Assembly (NCBI RefSeq): GCF_014647215.1
Contig: NZ_BMOT01000002.1
Coordinates: 1 to 64,000, forward strand
Origin: Shewanella aestuarii
GTDB lineage: Bacteria; Pseudomonadota; Gammaproteobacteria; Enterobacterales; Shewanellaceae
Length of the DNA stretch: 64,000 nt
Direction of reading: 5' to 3'
In this document: one piece after another, positions 59,165 to 64,000 of the stretch
Layout: each line of letters begins with the position of its first letter
Position numbering within the stretch: position 1 is the stretch's first letter
Made by a program: the position numbers and the translations under genes
The notes under the pieces: generated by a model
What the model was told of the DNA's origin: nothing
The model's input: the letters and a program-made list of their open reading frames with translations, nothing else
Database searches by the model: none

Positions 59165-60775
59165 TTAATTACATGAGCTGCTATAAAGATCTTCGGCCCA
59201 CATTGGATTATCGATGAAGGGATTGCGGTTCAACTGCCATTCATACACACGGTTATTACGACGACGCTCCCAATCACTCACAGGATCTTGAATGTGCCAG
59301 TTGAGCAAGGTGCATAAATCACCTAATAGTGCCTCACCAGTACCAGTCACACCTTTGGCTACAGTAAGGTTAGGTGTACCACTGCTATCGCCGCCTTCAT
59401 AACGCACATCCATATAGAACACCATACGTGCGACATCACCTTTTACCATGTTTGCAGGCTCGAAACTGTCTGCATCTGTTTTGTTATCAGGCGCTTCAGT
59501 TAATGGGGCTCCACCTAAGGCAAAATCTTTATTACCTCGACTGCTATTCACTGTGACATCTGCAGGTCGCAAATGGTGTAAGTCGGTATAGGCATGTTGT
59601 CCGCTGCTAGGGAAGCCATGGCTTTTAGCCCATACGTGCTCACGATTCCAGGCATCTAAAGAATTGCTCATACCGGCACGGTTTGTTTTAGGTTCTGAGC
59701 GATTGGTATACAATAAAATCACATTATTAGTATTGCTTGGGTCTTCATCCGCATAGTTAAGGCCATCCCACACTTGATCATAAGTAAAGCGAGTATGATC
59801 GCGAATGATAAGGTTTAGACTCGCCTTTAATGCTGAACCTGTCTTGCCATTAGCATTAGCATAATAGGTATCGAAGGCATAATCACCTGGGTTTCCCTCA
59901 CCGCCACCTGTGGTAGCCGGGGTATAGTTAGCCACTAAGTTAGCAGCGCTGAAACCTTGATAAGCTGTGATGTTGACAAAATAACGACCTGCTACAGCGG
60001 TAGCAATAGGGCATTCTTCATTATTACCAGTTAAGTATGGGCGACAATCAAATACGTTCGCCGTAGGCTCACTGCCCTGACGCACATAAAGATCCGCATC
60101 GCCACTGCCGCCATTCATTTTAAAACTAAGTCCAGTTGCCCCAGCTGGAATATCGGCCACAAATTTCAATGTTTGCCCTGTACTGGCGTTAAGGCTTGTC
60201 TTGACTTGACCATTTTCGAGTAAGTTTTCCGTTGGCGGCGTGCCACAGCTAGTCGTTAAACTGCCATCCCCGGGATGACCGGCATTGCTGCCCACATCCC
60301 AATCAGCTTGGCTTTGGGTGTTCGTGCTGCGTACTAAAGATACGTTAGTGGCATTCAGTGTCCAACCACTTAAGCCACCTTCCCAAGCGACGACATCAAT
60401 TTCTTGAGTTCCCTTGAGCAACTTAACGTAATCACCTGAGTTACCTAGAGATAAAGGCATGGGTGCTAAATCGGCTTGGCGTGAGAACAGGCTGTTAAAC
60501 CCTGCAGCATCTTTGGCTATTGTAAAGTATTGACCCGATGCCAATGTGCCGCTTAAGGCTAAGCTTGCGCCATTGTCGCTGATATTATATTGGCTCAAGT
60601 CTATACTGCTGCAACTGGCGTTGTAGAGTTCGACAAATTCTTCGAGACTATCATTATTGGGTGCATCGTAAAGCACTTCGCTTATCATCAGATTTGCACT
60701 GGCATTGAATGCCAAGCCTGTAATTGCCAGTGTTACAGCACTTTTTAGTGCTATTTTAGATTTAATCATCAACAT
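59165..60775 (-). CDS. Secreted endonuclease I with LTD and PPC domains
   Basis: This exported protein of 536 residues has a signal peptide ending at about ASA-N (residue 27) and three domains. They are a lamin-tail domain (about 28-175, starting LMISEVLYDAPNNDSLEEFV), a pre-peptidase C-terminal domain (about 183-285, with GGSGDADLYVRQG), and an endonuclease I/EndA domain (about 297-530) with REHVWAKSHGF at 379-388 and DLHHLRPAD. It should degrade DNA outside the cell, for nutrients or biofilm turnover. Start ATG 60775 or 60769 is uncertain (GAGAG serves either). The PPC domain often marks type II-secreted proteins. Confidence 0.88.
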   Translation of the reverse strand: MLMIKSKIALKSAVTLAITGLAFNASANLMISEVLYDAPNNDSLEEFVELYNASCSSIDLSQYNISDNGASLALSGTLASGQYFTIAKDAAGFNSLFSRQADLAPMPLSLGNSGDYVKLLKGTQEIDVVAWEGGLSGWTLNATNVSLVRSTNTQSQADWDVGSNAGHPGDGSLTTSCGTPPTENLLENGQVKTSLNASTGQTLKFVADIPAGATGLSFKMNGGSGDADLYVRQGSEPTANVFDCRPYLTGNNEECPIATAVAGRYFVNITAYQGFSAANLVANYTPATTGGGEGNPGDYAFDTYYANANGKTGSALKASLNLIIRDHTRFTYDQVWDGLNYADEDPSNTNNVILLYTNRSEPKTNRAGMSNSLDAWNREHVWAKSHGFPSSGQHAYTDLHHLRPADVTVNSSRGNKDFALGGAPLTEAPDNKTDADSFEPANMVKGDVARMVFYMDVRYEGGDSSGTPNLTVAKGVTGTGEALLGDLCTLLNWHIQDPVSDWERRRNNRVYEWQLNRNPFIDNPMWAEDLYSSSCN

Positions 60776-61273
60776 AACTCTCTTTAATATTTATTATTTA
60801 GGACTTTCATAGCAGTTCTTCATGGAAATTCTCAATAATGATTTCCTTAGAAAACACCACGAAAGTCTGACCCCATTCAAATCCATTTGAGTTTTTTTAA
60901 AGCGGCTGGAGTATGACACAAACTTAGTTACGTATATGTGATAAAAATGTTGTTTTAAAAATATGGCTATGGGATTTCCGAAGACATGAAACGTGGCCAT
61001 GTCTAAGGGCTGATCTTGAAATTCTTTTATCTTTTGTTAGTGATACCCAATAACAACAAATTTTACCCTTAGAATACGGTTATGAATTAGCCATACCGAT
61101 TCAGTTTATTATTTACTGTGCTGAGCGGTTTGACTGAGAATAATCTAGCCTTTTATCAGGTAGTTGGCGGTGATAAGATAAACGATGCATGATCTTCATA
61201 TCACGCATTAAACACGTTGAGCTAATTTGCCTTTATGAGAGCTCAATATTTGCACATCAAGGACGTGGCACAT
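60776..61273. other. Gene-free stretch before the LprI-domain gene
   Basis: About 500 bp hold the divergent promoters of the nuclease and LprI-domain genes. A hairpin AGACATG/CATGTCT is at 60982-61004, and the string GTCTGACCCCATTC near 60870 resembles sequence often left at IS200/REP-transposase sites. No complete gene is supported. Confidence 0.35.
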
Positions 61274-62515
61274 ATGAAACAGAGTTATTTTAAGCTGTTA
61301 TCTATTTTTGCTTTATCGTTTAACGTAAATGCAGCCAGTTATGATTGTACTGGTCAATTAAATTTAACCGAGCAGGCTATTTGCTCAAGCAAAGCGTTAA
61401 ATTTATTAGACGAGCAATTATCTGACTATTATTCAGCACATTTAGCCGTATTACAAAATACTGAAAAATCTGATCTGATTAGCAATCAACAAAAGTGGAT
61501 CAGAAAAAGAAATCATAACTGTCAGACGAATGTCGATTGTTTAGCTGTTGTTTATGCTGCAAGAATTGAGCAGTTGAGCCTTATCCCTGACAACATTGAA
61601 ACGACCAACAGCACATTTGCTCACCGGCCGGCATTAGATAGCTTTAACGTTGAAAAACAATGCGACTTTTCAAACATCACATTATCTGCAGATTTAGCGG
61701 TTTATGCAGGTGGTGCTTACAGCGGCCATAAAACCAATTATCAGATTGACGAAAGCGGCCATATGGCAACGGTTTTCGATGTTGCGATAAACTCTCCGGA
61801 TGTACCAGTTGCACTCATTTTAGGTGCTTATGAACCTTCCATCTGGAATATCAAGTGGACACAAGACACTAAAATAGCAGCGGTTTACGCTATGGGATAC
61901 CATAAGCAAATTGTTGCCGGACTAGCAAGCAATACTCCGGTCGTTTTGACCAGTTCTCGTGAAATGCCTAAGTGCCAGAATAATTTTTATATCAGTGCTA
62001 AAACATTGGATAAAATAAACCCACTTTCCATGCACCTTTTTAATAAGAAAGTTTCGTTAGTTACTTTTGCAAAAAACGCTAAGCTTGGGTTTGGTAATGC
62101 TTTTGATCAAAAAACAGAATTTTTTACTAATGCAGCCAGTACGTTAGAGAAACATGTTGATCATTCTTTGCCCTTGGCAGGCAAAGCCGGAATAGAACAA
62201 TTAATGGCAAGGGGTGATATAAGACCCTATAACAAGAAAGATATCGAAAAGTGGGTTAAGTTAAAGTCAAATCAACTTAATGAAGACTTGCCTCCCGTTT
62301 CTGGAATGGATGTTTCATCAAGATACAAGCCAAAACATATCGGTTATGGTTATGTCATTCTCAAAAAGATAACGATTCCTGCCGGTTTATTTGGTGGAAA
62401 TCGAGTTACATTCTTTTTGAATGAAAATGTACCTTATCCAGGGGGAAGCCTTGGCCACAGTGATTTATACGATTTTAATACTCTTAAATGCCATGGGTCA
62501 TTATGTAATATCTAA
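61274..62515 (+). CDS. LprI-domain secreted protein with unknown C-terminal region
   Basis: This exported protein of 413 residues has a signal peptide ending at about NVNAA. The first 90 mature residues are an LprI-like domain (the PF07007 type, named from a mycobacterial lysozyme inhibitor) with four spaced Cys (YDC, AIC, NCQT, DCL). The C-terminal 300 residues contain SADLAVYAGGAYSGH, VALILGAYEPSIWNIKW and AVYAMGYHKQIVAGL, a block I recall from uncharacterised proteins only. It may act in the periplasm on cell-wall enzymes, but that is a guess. ATG 61274 is preferred over 61235 because the signal peptide begins there. Confidence 0.75.
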   Translation: MKQSYFKLLSIFALSFNVNAASYDCTGQLNLTEQAICSSKALNLLDEQLSDYYSAHLAVLQNTEKSDLISNQQKWIRKRNHNCQTNVDCLAVVYAARIEQLSLIPDNIETTNSTFAHRPALDSFNVEKQCDFSNITLSADLAVYAGGAYSGHKTNYQIDESGHMATVFDVAINSPDVPVALILGAYEPSIWNIKWTQDTKIAAVYAMGYHKQIVAGLASNTPVVLTSSREMPKCQNNFYISAKTLDKINPLSMHLFNKKVSLVTFAKNAKLGFGNAFDQKTEFFTNAASTLEKHVDHSLPLAGKAGIEQLMARGDIRPYNKKDIEKWVKLKSNQLNEDLPPVSGMDVSSRYKPKHIGYGYVILKKITIPAGLFGGNRVTFFLNENVPYPGGSLGHSDLYDFNTLKCHGSLCNI

Positions 62516-62860
62516 CTATTTAATCGTTTGCTTATCGATATTATCAAGCAACGGCAATGCTGTGATTGACTAGACTTATATCGCTGTGGGTTGAGATGCC
62601 CGTTAGCTAAGTTTAAAAAGTGGTTTGTGCCATGTCAGCTGCGCAACGCACAAATCACAAAATGTTAGTTGCCAGATGATTAGGCGACTTCTATCCCGTT
62701 TTGTACCTGTAATATGTGCAGATTTGGGGCTGTAGGATATAGTGATAAATTTATCAAGTAACGATAGCTTTGATGACTCACCTTTGGTTGTTTTTTAATC
62801 AATTCGCGAGTGTGTTGATTCAATCCGCATAGGGGCTTACTCTGTGAGTCTTAAGTTGTT
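62516..62860. other. Gene-free stretch between the LprI-domain and kinase genes
   Basis: These 345 bp separate convergent genes. A TTGCTT/AAGCAA inverted repeat (62528-62551) may be a weak terminator for the LprI-domain gene. Nothing else is evident. Confidence 0.35.
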
Positions 62861-64000
62861 CTAACTTTGCATCACCAACTCTATCTTAAACTCACTGCCT
62901 ACGCCTGGTTGGCTTTGCACTTCAATTTTACACTTTAATAGCCCCAACAACTGTCGCACAATGGCTAACCCTACGCCGAGTTGAGGTAGTGCTTGGTTGT
63001 TATCAAAGGTCAGTTTGTCTTGTTGGACTGCCGTTTGGCTTAAAGATAATTGTCTTAATGCTTCTACCTCATGTTGATGCATACCAGAGCCTGTGTCTTT
63101 CACAGCCAGCCATTGTTGATATTGTCCGTTGGTTAACTCTTGTTGGGTGAAAATAGTGATTTCGCCGCCAGATGGGGTATAGCGTAGGGCATTATCAATT
63201 AAGTTATTCAATATGCGGCGCATCAATTGTGGGTCGGTTAGAATTTGTGTCGATTTAATATTGGTAAAGTTTAACTTCACCCCGAGTTTTTTGGCTCTTG
63301 GGGCAAAGGTTTGCGCTACATGACTTAATAAATCGGCTAATTCAACCCGCTGTAGCTGTGCATGAATTTGGCCATTTTCTAGTGCGGCAAGCTCTAACAA
63401 TTGCGCTAATAATTGCTGTAAAGTTTGGCCTGAGTTAGCTGCATATTGGATCAAGGCTTCATCACGCTCAGCGGCAGGTAAAATAAGCCAGGTATCGATA
63501 TAGCCTAGCAGTGCGGTTAACGGGGTTTTTAAGTCATGGGACAAGTGCAGTAAAAAGTCATGTTTGGCCTGTTGCTGGCGCTTTACCTGTTGTTGCTGTA
63601 GTTGAATTTCTTGCAGTAAATGGTTGATATGCTGACTCAATTGACTGATTTCCAAGCTCCCCCTATAGCGTTCTGGCAAGGTGAGGTTTTCAGTCATTGG
63701 TATGCTTTTTAACGCGTTTAAGTCATGGGCAAGTTTATGGATTGGACGAGTAAAATAGCGCAGTAACATCACAAACAATAATAGAGCGAATATTCCCCAG
63801 AAACCTATTGTCGCCCCCCATATTTTCGGCTGATTTTTGGCATTAATTAACGCCTGCCAGCTGTCGTAATCCTCACCGCCAATAATCACATATAAATAAC
63901 CGCTATGTAGTCCATCACCATTGATAAGCTTACTGGCAGAAAATATTTTTTGGGTGTTTTTTGAGCGAGGATCTGTTCCTAAAATGGGTAAGTTTTGGCC
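62861..64000 (-). CDS. Sensor histidine kinase, 5' end outside the window
   Basis: The frame stays open to the right edge, so the N-terminus is missing; a start at the internal GTG near 63889 is not supported. The visible 379 residues hold the end of a periplasmic sensor region, a transmembrane helix (about residues 62-82 of the visible part), a HAMP-like linker, and HisKA with HDLKTPLTALLGY. The HATPase is visible as NLIDNALRYTPSGG and LGVGLAIVRQLLGL. It is an OmpR-class partner-type kinase; its response regulator would lie further right. The signal is unknown. Confidence 0.9.
   Translation of the reverse strand, partial: GQNLPILGTDPRSKNTQKIFSASKLINGDGLHSGYLYVIIGGEDYDSWQALINAKNQPKIWGATIGFWGIFALLLFVMLLRYFTRPIHKLAHDLNALKSIPMTENLTLPERYRGSLEISQLSQHINHLLQEIQLQQQQVKRQQQAKHDFLLHLSHDLKTPLTALLGYIDTWLILPAAERDEALIQYAANSGQTLQQLLAQLLELAALENGQIHAQLQRVELADLLSHVAQTFAPRAKKLGVKLNFTNIKSTQILTDPQLMRRILNNLIDNALRYTPSGGEITIFTQQELTNGQYQQWLAVKDTGSGMHQHEVEALRQLSLSQTAVQQDKLTFDNNQALPQLGVGLAIVRQLLGLLKCKIEVQSQPGVGSEFKIELVMQS

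Noticed and set aside
60860..60890. GTCTGACCCCATTC string considered as a mobile-element end
   Set aside because: Only a short match from memory, with no transposase gene, inverted partner or target duplication nearby.

Overview
The window reads as chromosomal DNA of a moderately AT-rich gammaproteobacterium, most likely Shewanella. The gene families, neighbourhoods (dusB-fis, trxA/rhlB-gppA/rho, ubiE-ubiJ-ubiB-tatABC, an hcp-hcr pair, an FrdABC of the Wolinella type with heme-b anchors) and the number of signal-transduction proteins all fit that genus. It is almost entirely core genome. I see no rRNA, tRNA, CRISPR array, prophage, complete insertion sequence or defence island. The last gene is cut by the right edge.

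Layout. 0.2-11.4 kb holds metabolic and stress genes: a short-chain dehydrogenase, a ribbon-helix-helix protein, a PfpI/DJ-1 protein, a lone receiver protein, an aldehyde dehydrogenase with a divergent AraC regulator, a phosphotransferase, a DUF4382 lipoprotein, a flavin reductase-like protein, a beta-CASP metallo-hydrolase and a secreted M20 amidohydrolase. 11.6-19.8 kb is a signalling island: a 1674-residue hybrid kinase with two fused periplasmic binding domains, a receiver-receiver-kinase protein 4 bp behind it, and a divergent HD-GYP response regulator. 19.8-30.5 kb has ppiB, an EcsC protein, an FG-GAP-repeat secreted protein, hcp-hcr, a Cache chemoreceptor and a secreted amidohydrolase. 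30.5-37.8 kb carries fis, dusB and prmA, then a fumarate reductase operon with two complete cytochrome b genes followed by frdA and frdB. 38.0-42.5 kb carries rho, trxA, rhlB and a short Ppx/GppA protein. 42.5-52.2 kb is mostly a leftward set: a thioredoxin-like protein, hemB, a diguanylate cyclase, tatD, an unknown secreted protein, tatC, tatB, tatA, ubiB, ubiJ and ubiE. 52.4-58.6 kb has an arginase-family protein, rraA, a YgjV-like membrane protein, a PAP2 phosphatase, a glycosyltransferase-like protein, rsd and hemE. 58.6-64 kb has a secreted LTD/PPC/endonuclease I protein, an LprI-domain protein and a partial histidine kinase.

The most interesting signals lie outside the annotated genes. 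Between rsd and hemE there is an orphan leftward terminator, with a leftward extended -10 promoter about 90 bp upstream of it, which looks like an undescribed small RNA (57184-57272). Two genes (the HD-GYP regulator and rhlB) are overlapped at ATGA by very short upstream ORFs, suggesting translational coupling. Hcr has an N-terminal extension with three copies of a GFSFS-x-ALA-like motif. Several clean inverted or direct repeats lie upstream of pfpI, the RHH gene, ubiE, hemE and rhlB, and between prmA and dusB. All functional assignments are read from motifs by eye; no database search was run.
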